Position numbers and translations under genes: made by a program. Shown here in pieces: positions 24,086-32,128 of a stretch of 64,000 nt of DNA. Position 1 is the stretch's first letter, and every line of letters starts with the position of its first letter. The stretch is from Gemmatimonadaceae bacterium. GTDB taxonomy: Bacteria > Gemmatimonadota > Gemmatimonadetes > Gemmatimonadales > Gemmatimonadaceae. The notes under the pieces are model-generated. The model was not told the origin of the DNA, ran no database searches, and saw only the letters and a program-made list of their open reading frames with translations. The stretch spans positions 585,897-649,896 of the forward strand of contig JABAQJ010000002.1 of assembly GCA_019186945.1 (NCBI GenBank), given 5' to 3'.

Positions 24086-25273
24086 ATGATGACATCACCG
24101 GTACGGCAGACCTACCACGCGCTCGGAGCCGCGCGCCGCCGACTTCGCGAGAGGGAACCGCTTATCGTCGAGGAACAGATCTGCCTGACGCAGATCCCGG
24201 CGCCGACCGGAGGCGAAGCGACACGCGCGCGATATCTCGCGCAGCGACTGCGTGCGCCCGACCGGCGCCTGACGATCGACGACGCGGGCAACGTCGTTAC
24301 CTGGATACCAGGCGTGCGCGACCTGCCACCTGTGGTGGTCTGCTCGCACATGGATACGGTGTTTTCCGAAGGTACAGCGCTCACGGTTCGCCGCTGCGGA
24401 TCGATTCTGCGGGGCCCCGGCATCAGCGACAACGCGCGTGGCCTGGCAGTCATGCTGGCGTTCTCCGACGCGCTTCGAGCCGACCATCTTCGCACGGACC
24501 ATCCCATCGTGCTTGCTGCCACCACTGGAGAAGAGGGCGACGGGAATCTGCGAGGCGCACGACACCTGTTCCAGCACGAACTGCGTGACTCTCATGCCGC
24601 GATCGCTCTCGATGGCGCGGGCGACGACCGTATCGTGACGCGGGCGTTAGGTTGTGTGCGACTGCGAATCTCGATCGACGGGCCGGGTGGTCACAGCTGG
24701 GCCGACTACGGTGCGCCCAATCCCGTGCATGCGATCGGTGCGTTGATCGCCCGCCTGACCTCGCTCCCGGTTCCAGGAGCGCCACGGGCAACCCTGACGG
24801 TGGGACGCGTTTCCGGCGGATCTGCGATCAATGCGATTCCGCGCGATGCCTGGATCGACGTCGACATCCGCTCCACGGCGTCGGCTGTCCTGCTCGACCT
24901 GGTGCGGGCGGTTGAACGCCACGCATTCGAGGCGCTCCACGAGGAGAACTGGCGCCGCAGAAGCGGAACAACGCCACTGCGGCTCGCGATAAGCAGGATC
25001 GGCGAGCGGCCCGGAGGACAGGTGCCGACTGACGATCCGCTGGTGTCTGTCGCCAGCGATGCCACTCGAGCGATCGATCGCGTGCCTCAGCTGGCGATCG
25101 CCTCCACGGATGCCAACATCCCCATCAGCCTTGGTATTCCCGCGATAGCGATTGGCGCTGGCGGGCACGCCGGACAGACGCATTCGCTGGAGGAATGGTT
25201 CGACGCAACGGATGCGCACCTTGGCGTGGCGCGCGCCCTAACCGTCGTCGTCGCCGTCGCCGGACTCGCCTGA
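24086..25273 (+). CDS. M20 family metallopeptidase
   Basis: A 395-residue cytoplasmic zinc peptidase or deacylase of the PepT/ArgE-like group. Metal ligands are seen in order: SHMDTVF (H and the following D), GISDNARG (bridging Asp), TGEEGDGNLRG (catalytic Glu pair), the Asp/Glu region near IALDGAGDD, and the C-terminal GAGGHAGQTHSLEEW (His). The dimerisation domain contains GPGGHSWADYGAPNPVHAIG. There is no signal peptide. The family usually removes N-terminal residues from di- or tripeptides, which would suit the peptide uptake suggested by the cstA operon. A CGTTAGG heptamer at 24645 gives a TTA-GGT codon pair. Confidence 0.88.
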   Translation: MMTSPVRQTYHALGAARRRLREREPLIVEEQICLTQIPAPTGGEATRARYLAQRLRAPDRRLTIDDAGNVVTWIPGVRDLPPVVVCSHMDTVFSEGTALTVRRCGSILRGPGISDNARGLAVMLAFSDALRADHLRTDHPIVLAATTGEEGDGNLRGARHLFQHELRDSHAAIALDGAGDDRIVTRALGCVRLRISIDGPGGHSWADYGAPNPVHAIGALIARLTSLPVPGAPRATLTVGRVSGGSAINAIPRDAWIDVDIRSTASAVLLDLVRAVERHAFEALHEENWRRRSGTTPLRLAISRIGERPGGQVPTDDPLVSVASDATRAIDRVPQLAIASTDANIPISLGIPAIAIGAGGHAGQTHSLEEWFDATDAHLGVARALTVVVAVAGLA

Positions 25274-25290
25274 GAGTCCGTCCAACCCCG

Positions 25291-26403
25291 CTAGCCCCGT
25301 CCGGCGATTCTCGCGGCGACCAGCATGGCGTCTCGCCGGATGTTCGCCAGCCCTCCGGTTGCGTCGTAGTTGGAGCCGACGAAATACAGGCGCGGCTGGT
25401 CGGCGCTCGCCACCCGGTCCGTGCGGATCGCGAAACCCTTCGAATCCTTCCGCACAAGCGCGCCGAGAGGACCTAACGCGGGCGAAAACCCCGTCGCGAG
25501 GATCACCGCCTCGAACTCCGCCTCGGCGCCGTCGGTGAAGCGGACGCCGCGCTCGGTGAACTCCGCGATCGCCGCAAGCTTGAGCCGCACCCTACCACTG
25601 CGGATGGTATCCACCAGGAGAAAACCGATCAGCGGCACCGACTCGAGCGCCGAGAGTCGACCGCGTGGGATGACCGGCGCACCGTGCTTCGCCTCGGCCA
25701 GGTGCTGGACCACGACCGCGATGCGCTCGCGCAAGGCGGCAGGCAGAAGCCGCAGGCCATGGGCGATGTACTGGATCGGAACGCCGGCGATCTCTCGCGG
25801 CACCACGTTCGCGCCCGACCGTACCGCGACTGTGACGTCGATCCCCGCGTTCCCAAGCTCGGCGGCAATCTCGCCGCCGGAGTTCCCCACCCCCACGACG
25901 AGCACGCGCTTGCCCGCCAGTTCCGACGGACGGCGGTAGGCGACCGAGTGCGCGATGACCCCGGCGAATCGCTCCTCACACGGAAACACAGGCCGACGCG
26001 GATTGCTCATGATCCCCGTAGCCATCACCAACACCCGTGAACGCACCGTCGCTCCCCCCACGGTGTTCGCGACCCACTGCTCATCCTCGCGAGCGATCCC
26101 GGTGACATCGCTCCCCGTCTCCATGACGATCCCGAACCGCCGTGCATAGGCCGCAAGGTATGCCCGGAAATGATCGCCCGTCGGGAAAAGCGGCGTGCCC
26201 CTGGGAAAGGCCATCCCGGGGAGCGTAGACATGTGGCGTCCAGTGTGGAGCGTCAGCGAATCGTACATGCTCGCCCACATGTGTCCGGGTTCGAGTCCAC
26301 GCTCCAGCAGACGGTACGGGATCCCACGCCTCGTGAGCGCCGCGGCGGTGGCAAGGCCCGCCGGGCCCCCACCTACGATCAGCACCGCTCCGCAACCGGG
26401 CAT
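25291..26403 (-). CDS. FAD/NAD(P)-dependent flavin monooxygenase-like protein (YUCCA/CzcO type)
   Basis: A 370-residue two-dinucleotide-fold flavoprotein. The FAD site is VLIVGGGPAGLATAAALTRRG (residues ~7-27). The NADPH site is VLVVGVGNSGGEIAAEL (residues ~165-181). The FMO-type linker ATGIMSNPRRP and the late ATGFSPALGPL are both present. The enzyme would oxygenate a small nucleophile or indole-type acid; similar proteins annotated CzcO are linked to metal efflux without proof. The stop is 17 bases from the converging M20 gene. It lies 13 bases after the nucleotidyltransferase stop on the same strand. Substrate unknown. Confidence 0.85.
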   Translation of the reverse strand: MPGCGAVLIVGGGPAGLATAAALTRRGIPYRLLERGLEPGHMWASMYDSLTLHTGRHMSTLPGMAFPRGTPLFPTGDHFRAYLAAYARRFGIVMETGSDVTGIAREDEQWVANTVGGATVRSRVLVMATGIMSNPRRPVFPCEERFAGVIAHSVAYRRPSELAGKRVLVVGVGNSGGEIAAELGNAGIDVTVAVRSGANVVPREIAGVPIQYIAHGLRLLPAALRERIAVVVQHLAEAKHGAPVIPRGRLSALESVPLIGFLLVDTIRSGRVRLKLAAIAEFTERGVRFTDGAEAEFEAVILATGFSPALGPLGALVRKDSKGFAIRTDRVASADQPRLYFVGSNYDATGGLANIRRDAMLVAARIAGRG

Positions 26404-26416
26404 TCGCGCGAGGCGC

Positions 26417-27403
26417 CTAACGCTCCACGCGAACCTCGGAATGGTCCCCGATCGTCACCTCGCCACTCACCCCGACAAGCACGACTTCGTCCCCCACGAT
26501 CGAGCGCGTCAAAGTCGATCGCGCGATCCTCGACTTCGATCCGACGATCGAATCGCGGATGGTAGCATGCTCGATCACCGAACCGGCACCGATCGATACG
26601 TTCGGTCCGACTCTCGAGCCCGTCAGGGTGACGCCATCCTCGATGTAGACCGGCTCCACCAGCTGGGATGCGTCGATCCCCACCGGACGCCGTGCCCGAC
26701 CACGCTCCAACATCGCCTGGTTCGTATCCAGCAGCGTATCGATCTTGCCCGCGTCGTACCATCCGGCAACGTCGACCGCCTTGATCCGGGCCCCCTTCTC
26801 GATCATGTACTGGAACGCATCGGTCAGGAAGTATTCCCCGTGGTTCTTCGGCTGCTTGAGGACATGATCGATACCCTCGTAGAGCAATCGCCAGTTCCTG
26901 ATGAAGTACAGCCCGATGTTCGCGCGTCTGGAAATGGGCGTGTTCGGCTTCTCCACGATCCGCGTCATGTTTCCGTCCGCGTCCGTAACCACCACGCCGA
27001 ACCGCTGGTAATCCTCGACTTCCTTGGTCCAGATGATGCCGTCGGCATCCGTGGTACGGATGATCGACAGATCGGCGTCGAAGATCGTATCGACGAAGAT
27101 GATCAGCACCGGCGCGTCGACATACGGCCGCGCCAGCGCGACGGCGCCGGCAGTGCCGTCCTGGATGTGCTGTTCGATGAACACGCCTGGGATCGAGTAC
27201 GCCGTGCGGGCATGTTCCTCAACGCGATCCTTCAGGTGACCGGTGATGTACACCACCTGATCGACGTCGCCAAGTCGCTGCACATCGTCCATCACGTAAT
27301 CCATGACGGGCTTCCCCGCCACCTTCAACATGGGCTTCGGCGTAATGTGCGTGTGCGGACGCAAACGCGTTCCCTTGCCTGCCAGCGGAATGATCACCTT
27401 CAT
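26417..27403 (-). CDS. Sugar nucleotidyltransferase with C-terminal beta-helix
   Basis: A 328-residue NDP-sugar pyrophosphorylase. The nucleotidyltransferase signature is at the N-terminus (MKVIIPLAGKGTRLRPHTHITPKPML). Nucleotide and metal residues lie in QDGTAGAVALARPYV and IIFVDTIFD. A C-terminal left-handed beta-helix region begins around residue 240 (LVEPVYIEDGVTLTGSRVGPNVSIGAGSVIEHATI). The pattern is that of long glucose-1-phosphate thymidylyl/uridylyl-transferases. It probably makes an activated sugar for surface polysaccharide. It overlaps the upstream cupin gene by 4 bases. Its TAG stop lies in a CGTTAGG heptamer. Confidence 0.88.
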   Translation of the reverse strand: MKVIIPLAGKGTRLRPHTHITPKPMLKVAGKPVMDYVMDDVQRLGDVDQVVYITGHLKDRVEEHARTAYSIPGVFIEQHIQDGTAGAVALARPYVDAPVLIIFVDTIFDADLSIIRTTDADGIIWTKEVEDYQRFGVVVTDADGNMTRIVEKPNTPISRRANIGLYFIRNWRLLYEGIDHVLKQPKNHGEYFLTDAFQYMIEKGARIKAVDVAGWYDAGKIDTLLDTNQAMLERGRARRPVGIDASQLVEPVYIEDGVTLTGSRVGPNVSIGAGSVIEHATIRDSIVGSKSRIARSTLTRSIVGDEVVLVGVSGEVTIGDHSEVRVER

Positions 27404-27771
27404 GGCGTGCTTGTCCCCTCTCGTCCGTAACGATCCTTGAGTCGCACGACGTCATCGAGGTTGGGCGTCGATACCTCGAGCACATCGCAGTCGGTGATCG
27501 CCTCCATGTAGTGCACGGTCCCGGGTGTGATCCGGTACGCGTCTCCTTCTCGCAAGTGCACGTCGCGCAGTTCGCCGTCCGTGGCCACCCAGTACTTCAT
27601 CGTCCCTGAAAGCAGGTAGACGGTCTCGTCTTTCACATTGTGGTACTGCACCGACAACGACTCACCGGCGACAATGTGCAGGATCTTGCCCACGTACTGG
27701 TCAGTGTGCGCCCAGATGGTCTCGTATCCCCACGGCTTGTTGACCGTCCGGATTTCGACCCGGCCACTCAT
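27400..27771 (-). CDS. Cupin-domain sugar-phosphate isomerase-like protein
   Basis: A 123-residue single cupin. Motif 1 is seen as SLSVQYHNVKDETVYLLSGTMKYWV and motif 2 as GDAYRITPGTVHYMEAITD, together supplying the His/Glu metal ligands. It resembles the C-terminal domain of mannose-1-phosphate guanylyltransferase/mannose-6-phosphate isomerase (KPWGYETIWAHTDQYVGKIL is the standard entry). The ATG at 27771 gives the family length; an upstream ATG at 27921 would add ~50 unrelated residues. The 4-base overlap with the nucleotidyltransferase indicates a two-gene NDP-sugar operon. Confidence 0.82.
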   Translation of the reverse strand: MSGRVEIRTVNKPWGYETIWAHTDQYVGKILHIVAGESLSVQYHNVKDETVYLLSGTMKYWVATDGELRDVHLREGDAYRITPGTVHYMEAITDCDVLEVSTPNLDDVVRLKDRYGREGTSTP

Positions 27772-28028
27772 GACGCGGTCCGTATGTCTGGTCTGGTTGT
27801 ACGATGGGAAGATGCGCTGCCACGCATCGATTCCACCGAACCCGTCATAGCTGCGTCCACTGGCACACCTGCGTGAAGCATGGAATGGTGTCTCGTTATG
27901 CGCTGCCGGGGAAGCCGACACTCCACTGCGTGGGTGGATGATGTCCGGCGCGACGGCGCCGCGCCAGTCGCGAGCAATAACACCCGGACGCCTGCGCCCA
28001 TGCGGCTTTCAGCGTCGTCGCGGCAGGC

Positions 28029-28574
28029 CTATCGCGCCCCGCTCGCCATCCGCGATCTGAGCGAGGACAATCGCTTGCGCACGGAACCGTCCATCACATG
28101 GTCCCCGATCCGCACGATCACGCCACCAAGTATCGCGGGATTCACGTGAATATGCGGCACCACTGTCTTCCCGGTCGTCCGACCGAGGTGCGCGGCCATC
28201 GTTGACCGATCGCTGTCCGTGACCTCCCGCGCAACCGTGACCTGAGCGTGGAGTCGGCCCGCCGTCTGATCCACGAGATTTCCATACTCCACGGCGATCT
28301 CCGGAATCAGCATCTGACGCCTGTTCAGGACCAGTTTCTGCAGAAACCGCAGCATGGTATGAGGCAGAACGGACGCGAACGCCTTCTCGAGAACGGCGTT
28401 CTTTTCGGCAGCTGCAACCTGCGGCGCCGCGAGGAAGTTGCGGAGGCGAGGCTCGGTCTGCACTGCGTCGGCAACACGGTTGAAACTCGCTCCCCAGCCG
28501 TCGAGATCCCGCGCCTGCTGCGCCAGGGCCATCAACGCCTCGGCATAGTTGCGTGCGATGGTCGTGTCACGCAT
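28029..28574 (-). CDS. atpH: ATP synthase F1 subunit delta
   Basis: A 181-residue OSCP/delta subunit linking F1 to the peripheral stalk. The N-terminal helical domain shows TIARNYAEALMALAQQ and VADAVQTEPRLRNFLAAP. The C-terminal signature is IGDHVMDGSVRKRLSSLRSRM, matching the family G-x-x-x-D-x-S-x-x-x-x-L. Its start overlaps the atpF stop by one base. It is the last atp gene here: atpA, atpG, atpD and atpC do not follow, and an unrelated cupin comes 257 bases later. Confidence 0.94.
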   Translation of the reverse strand: MRDTTIARNYAEALMALAQQARDLDGWGASFNRVADAVQTEPRLRNFLAAPQVAAAEKNAVLEKAFASVLPHTMLRFLQKLVLNRRQMLIPEIAVEYGNLVDQTAGRLHAQVTVAREVTDSDRSTMAAHLGRTTGKTVVPHIHVNPAILGGVIVRIGDHVMDGSVRKRLSSLRSRMASGAR

Positions 28575-29152
28575 CAGCGTGATGCCCCATCTGCCGGCAA
28601 GGTCGACAGAAAGCTCTCGACCAGAGCGCGATTGGCGGCGTCATCGAGATTGCGGTCGATGACCTTGCTCGCCCCGGCGATGGCGAGATCGACCGCCTCG
28701 CGACGCAATGCGGCGATGGCACGAACCTTCTCATGCTCGATGTCCCGCTTCGCACGCTCGAGCAACTCTGCCTGTTGCGCACGAGTGACATCCAGCATCT
28801 CGTTGCGCACCTTCTCCGCCGCGGCACGACCGTCGGCGATCAGCTGCTGCGCCTCGCCCCGCGCCGCGTCGAGCTGTGCCTTGTGTTCGGCCAGGACACG
28901 AGCAGCCTCGTCGCGATCACGTGCCGCCCGGTCGATCGCGTCCTGCAGCGCCGCTTCGCGAGCCTCGACCGCCGCCAGCATCGGCTTGAACGCATACCGC
29001 GACAGCACCACGAGAAGCAGGATGAAAATGACCAGCGTCCAGAACATGACGCCGCCAGCCGGGGAGAGAAGGTCTACTTTGGCGTTCTCCTCGGCGGCGT
29101 ACGCTGGGGTGCTCAACGCCAGCAGAAGCGTGTTGACGAAAAGAAATCTCAT
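28574..29152 (-). CDS. atpF: ATP synthase F0 subunit b
   Basis: A 192-residue peripheral-stalk subunit. A signal-peptide-like segment (FVNTLLLALSTPAYA) precedes the true membrane anchor (MFWTLVIFILLLVVLSRYAFKP). A long charged coiled coil then runs from residue ~60 to ~150 (EAREAALQDAIDRAARDRDEA and following). The extra N-terminal segment suggests processing or a second helix, and also occurs in atpB here. It lies between atpE and atpH, 107 bases downstream of atpE. Confidence 0.93.
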   Translation of the reverse strand: MRFLFVNTLLLALSTPAYAAEENAKVDLLSPAGGVMFWTLVIFILLLVVLSRYAFKPMLAAVEAREAALQDAIDRAARDRDEAARVLAEHKAQLDAARGEAQQLIADGRAAAEKVRNEMLDVTRAQQAELLERAKRDIEHEKVRAIAALRREAVDLAIAGASKVIDRNLDDAANRALVESFLSTLPADGASR

Positions 29153-29259
29153 GGACGAACCGGATGATCCCGGAGGAGTTCGAGGATTACCTGCCCATGC
29201 CGGCTGCCGGCAAAGGCCACGCCCGGTACGGACCCCGGGGTCCGCACCGGTCAGTCGTG

Positions 29260-29532
29260 CTAGAACTTGCCCTGAATGAGGAACGCGATGACGACGCCGA
29301 ACAGCGCGACGCCTTCGATGAGTGCGGCGAAGATCAGGCCGGCGGTCTGGATCTTGGCGGCCGCCTCGGGCTGGCGCGCCATACCATCCATCGCCTGGCC
29401 GGCGAGACGTCCAATGCCAATGCCGGCTCCGACGACCGAAAGCCCTGCACCGAGAGCGGCGCCGATGAGCGCGAAGCCCTCATTGTTGCCCGCCGCGGTC
29501 GCGGCTTCCTGCAGCAACGGGAAGAATGACAT
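29260..29532 (-). CDS. atpE: ATP synthase F0 subunit c
   Basis: A 90-residue two-helix hairpin proteolipid. The first helix has the Gly-rich packing GAALGAGLSVVGAGIGIGRLAG. The polar loop is ARQPEAAAKI. The second helix carries the ion-binding Glu in LIFAALIEGVALFGVV. No glutamine of the sodium type precedes that Glu, which favours protons. The ATG at 29532 gives the normal length; a start 10 codons earlier is possible but unlikely. The gap to atpB (180 bases) may hold a translation enhancer, since c is needed in many copies. Confidence 0.95.
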   Translation of the reverse strand: MSFFPLLQEAATAAGNNEGFALIGAALGAGLSVVGAGIGIGRLAGQAMDGMARQPEAAAKIQTAGLIFAALIEGVALFGVVIAFLIQGKF

Positions 29533-29712
29533 GTCCAACTCCTGACGGTGATGCGTTCGCAACGATTGCGCTCCGCGATCGCGTTTCCGCGTCGCTGCCC
29601 GTCACCGAGACCCGGGTCTCAACGGGATTCTCCGATCGTCCGACCGGATACGCACAAGCGAGTGGAGCGACGGCTCGCCTGTGTCCTGCCAGTTGTTGTC
29701 CCACACAATGGA

Positions 29713-30657
29713 TTAGTGCGCGGCTTCGCGGATCTGGCCGATGAAAACGCTCGTGAGAAGTGTGAAAATGAAGGCCTGCAGGAACGACACGAACAACTCC
29801 AGCAACATGATGCCGACAGCCATCAGCACCGGAGCACCAGAAGCCAGACTCTTGAAAGTGAAGATCAGTCCGATGAATGCGAGCACAACGATGTGACCCG
29901 CCGTCATGTTCGCCAGAAGACGAATCGCCAGCGCAAAAGGCTTCGTCAACTTGGCGATCATCTCGACCGGCGACATGATCAGGAACATGATCACGCGCAT
30001 CGGGAACGCCAGATCATGGTTCCAATAGAATACGGTGGACCAGTATCCCTTCCCCAGCGCCCGCATGCCCGAGATCTCAGTCACGACGAACGAGATGATT
30101 GCCAGCATCGCGGTCACCGAGATGTTGCCGGTGGCCGTCGACCCGTAGGGAATGAGGCCGAGCAGATTCAGGAAGAGGATGAAGAAGAAGACCGTGAGCA
30201 GGTACGGTACGTAGGCGTTGCCATGATGCCCCACGCTGGGCAGGATGACCTCGTTCCGGATGTATAGCACCATCGCCTCGATCCCGGTCGCAACGCCCTT
30301 GGGTCGACCGATGTCCCTGGTATGCCGCACGTGCGCTCGCGCCGCGTACACGAGGACCACCGTCGCCAGAACGGCGGCAATCACGAGAAAGACGACGTGC
30401 TTCGTCGGGGACAACTGGATCGACCTGCCGCCGATCTGCACCGGCTCCCAGAGCGGCAGGCATTCCTCTTCCCCAGCGTGCCGTCCGATGCAGACTTCCT
30501 TCGCGAACGGCGGCTTCCAGTACGGCACCTCGAGGTGATACGAGTCCGAGATGTGCGGCGTGATGATATCAACCTTCTCGGCGTTAGGCGCTTCGTCCTG
30601 CGCCCAGGCAGGCGCCGATGCCAGCGCCAACGCGACGAGGAGTGTCCCGAATTTCAT
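29713..30657 (-). CDS. atpB: ATP synthase F0 subunit a
   Basis: A 314-residue proton channel subunit. The essential Arg is in RLLANMTAGHIVVL, and LNLLGLIPYGSTATGNISVTAML is also typical. Unlike the Escherichia coli form, it begins with a signal peptide (ALALASAPAWAQ) and a soluble stretch of about 60 residues before the first channel helix. That stretch contains two Cys (C56 and C66) and would face the periplasm. Subunit a with N-terminal extensions is known in some phyla. The start overlaps atpI by 4 bases. It contains CGTTAGG at 30582. Confidence 0.95.
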   Translation of the reverse strand: MKFGTLLVALALASAPAWAQDEAPNAEKVDIITPHISDSYHLEVPYWKPPFAKEVCIGRHAGEEECLPLWEPVQIGGRSIQLSPTKHVVFLVIAAVLATVVLVYAARAHVRHTRDIGRPKGVATGIEAMVLYIRNEVILPSVGHHGNAYVPYLLTVFFFILFLNLLGLIPYGSTATGNISVTAMLAIISFVVTEISGMRALGKGYWSTVFYWNHDLAFPMRVIMFLIMSPVEMIAKLTKPFALAIRLLANMTAGHIVVLAFIGLIFTFKSLASGAPVLMAVGIMLLELFVSFLQAFIFTLLTSVFIGQIREAAH

Positions 30658-31001
30658 GTCTTCAAGAAGAGTGGTTCAATCACCGTCGTCACGAACAGGA
30701 ACGACGCCATCGACATCAGGGCCGCGCCCTGGGGCAGCCCGAGTTGCGATACCCCTGCGAAGCCCCACAGGACAAACGCCGCGAACCGCACACCGACACC
30801 AACACCCCACCCGACGATCACGCTCTGCTTCGAATTGGCCAACACCACGCCGAACGCCGCCAGCTGAATCGCCACCGCCACCCCGGCTGACACCCACACC
30901 GCCCGCCGATCGGCCGCCCCCCCGTACAACGCGCTGAAAATCGCCGCGAGCAGAACGATGGCCGTTAGGCTTACCGCCCCAAAGCGCACCCAGCGCCTCA
31001 T
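30654..31001 (-). CDS. atpI: AtpI-like small membrane protein
   Basis: A 115-residue protein with four hydrophobic helices. It is found just upstream of atpB, where AtpI homologues lie; these assist c-ring assembly or Mg2+ supply. Sequence conservation is weak in this family, so position is the main argument. It overlaps both neighbours by 4 bases, which indicates translational coupling. A CGTTAGG heptamer lies near its start (30963). Confidence 0.72.
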   Translation of the reverse strand: MRRWVRFGAVSLTAIVLLAAIFSALYGGAADRRAVWVSAGVAVAIQLAAFGVVLANSKQSVIVGWGVGVGVRFAAFVLWGFAGVSQLGLPQGAALMSMASFLFVTTVIEPLFLKT

Positions 31002-31234
31002 CGCTTCCCCGCCGCTCGCTCCTCGTCGCGCTGCCCCGCCATCAATGTCCTGTACATGCTATAGAAGGCCGCTCCAGCACCCACGAAGACGCCAAGAATC
31101 AGGAAAAGCGGTGCAGTCCCGAGCTTCCGATCGATCCATTGCCCCAAATAGAGAAACAACAGAATCGAGAGCGCAAACTGCAGGCCGAGGCCAACATATG
31201 TCCCGGCACCCTGCAAACCGCTTCCTGCCGACAC
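30998..31234 (-). CDS. atpZ: AtpZ/AtpI-family F0F1-associated membrane protein
   Basis: A 78-residue protein with two membrane helices and the AtpZ pattern GLQFALSILLFLYLGQWIDRKLG followed by a second helix and a basic tail. AtpZ partners AtpI in ion supply to ATP synthase in some bacteria. It is the first gene of the operon, about 55 bases downstream of the predicted -10 and 66 bases from a Rex-type box. Confidence 0.78.
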   Translation of the reverse strand: MSAGSGLQGAGTYVGLGLQFALSILLFLYLGQWIDRKLGTAPLFLILGVFVGAGAAFYSMYRTLMAGQRDEERAAGKR

Positions 31235-31288
31235 GACGCGCTCTCCTTCCGCGAATCCGAACCGGTCTCCGCTTCCATCGCGGCGCAG

Positions 31289-31317
31289 AATCTAGGACTT
31301 TGTGAAATTTTTCGCAA
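31289..31317 (-). promoter_or_regulatory. Predicted promoter of the atp operon
   Basis: On the minus strand TTGCGA (31312-31317), a 17-base spacer and TAGATT (31289-31294). The -35 element lies inside the Rex-type box, so repressor and polymerase would compete. Seen by eye; no start-site data. Confidence 0.5.
31300..31317. promoter_or_regulatory. Rex-type operator upstream of the atp operon
   Basis: TTGTGAA-ATTT-TTCGCAA matches the Rex consensus TTGTGAA-N4-TTCACAA at 13 of 14 positions. Aligned with the etfB site, 20 bases agree except at two positions (ACTTTGTGAAAYTTTTCRCA). The orientation relative to the gene is reversed compared with etfB, which is unimportant for a palindrome. Confidence 0.65.
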
Positions 31318-31510
31318 GCGACGATCGCACCCGTCACGTATGTGATCGCCAACGCGAGATTCGAGATGAAACCACTCGCCGAAACAACCCTAGCGACATG
31401 TACTTACGTTACCAGTCGCCTTGACCGGTCGTCACTCTCTTGCTATGTTGGCCCCGTCGCCACCAGTCCCCCACCGTCTCCAGCCTCCTGATCTCGACGA
31501 CTTCCGGACA

Positions 31511-31960
31511 ATGAGATCCCGTCTCGCCGTCGCGCTGGTAATCGCCGCTGCAGTCCTCTATGCGTGCGGCCCGCGATCGCACACCGCCGAGACACCCAAT
31601 CGAAAACATGGAACCGCCGGACCTCTCGTTGCCAGCTCACTGGACGTAGCCGTGGGCGACAACGTAGAATTTGTGTTGCATATTACGAATAACGCCCAGA
31701 AGAAGCTCGAACTGACGTTCCCAAGCGGTCAGAACTACGACGTCACGGTGCTCGACTCAGTCGGTCGGGAAGTCTGGCGATGGAGTAGCGGACGGATGTT
31801 CACGCAAGCGCTGCAAAACCACGTTCTCGAGGCCAACGAGACCCTCACCTACGAAGCCGCCTGGAACCCCGAGTCCATGCGCGGCGCATTCGTTGCCGTT
31901 GCATCTCTCCGAAGCGAAAACCACCCCCTTGAGCGCCGAGTACCCTTCTCCCTCCCGTGA
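31511..31960 (+). CDS. BsuPI-domain lipoprotein
   Basis: A 149-residue lipoprotein (VLYACG lipobox) with one BsuPI/intracellular proteinase inhibitor domain. The domain signature is seen in VEFVLHITNNAQKKLELTFPSGQNYDVTVLD followed by GREVWRWSSGRMFTQAL; it adopts an immunoglobulin-like fold. Some members inhibit serine proteases, others have no known role. The ATG at 31511 places the signal peptide correctly; an upstream ATG adds a non-signal stretch. A strong terminator follows. It diverges from the atp operon. Confidence 0.82.
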   Translation: MRSRLAVALVIAAAVLYACGPRSHTAETPNRKHGTAGPLVASSLDVAVGDNVEFVLHITNNAQKKLELTFPSGQNYDVTVLDSVGREVWRWSSGRMFTQALQNHVLEANETLTYEAAWNPESMRGAFVAVASLRSENHPLERRVPFSLP

Positions 31961-31983
31961 GATCAGCACAAAGCCTCGAGGGT

Positions 31984-32017
31984 GCGGCGGACCGAAAGGT
32001 CCGCCGCGTTTCGTTTC
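31984..32017 (+). terminator. Rho-independent terminator
   Basis: A perfect 10-bp stem GCGGCGGACC (31984-31993) with GGTCCGCCGC (31998-32007), closed by a GAAA tetraloop and followed by GTTTCGTTT. It ends the BsuPI lipoprotein transcript 23 bases after the stop. Confidence 0.85.
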
Positions 32018-32030
32018 ACCACCCGCCAGC

Positions 32031-32055
32031 GCGAACGCGTGCGAACGCGTATAAG
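32031..32055 (+). promoter_or_regulatory. Tandem decamer and -10 element upstream of moxR
   Basis: GCGAACGCGT occurs twice in direct tandem (32031-32050), immediately followed by TATAAG (32050-32055), a good -10. The repeat covers the region between -10 and -35 and may bind an activator. The moxR start is ~73 bases downstream. Confidence 0.45.
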
Positions 32056-32128
32056 TTCGTCCTTCCCTTCGCCTCCGTGCGGTACTCCGCCGGCGTGGTT
32101 TCCCCAGACATTTTTCCAGTGAGGACGC

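Noticed and set aside
26286-26300. GGGTTCGAGTCC, resembling a tRNA T-arm
   Set aside because: It lies within the flavin monooxygenase gene, and no acceptor, D or anticodon stems can be formed around it.
27947-27965. GGCGCG...CGCGCC hairpin after atpH as a terminator
   Set aside because: The stem is short and no T-run follows on the minus strand; too weak to call.
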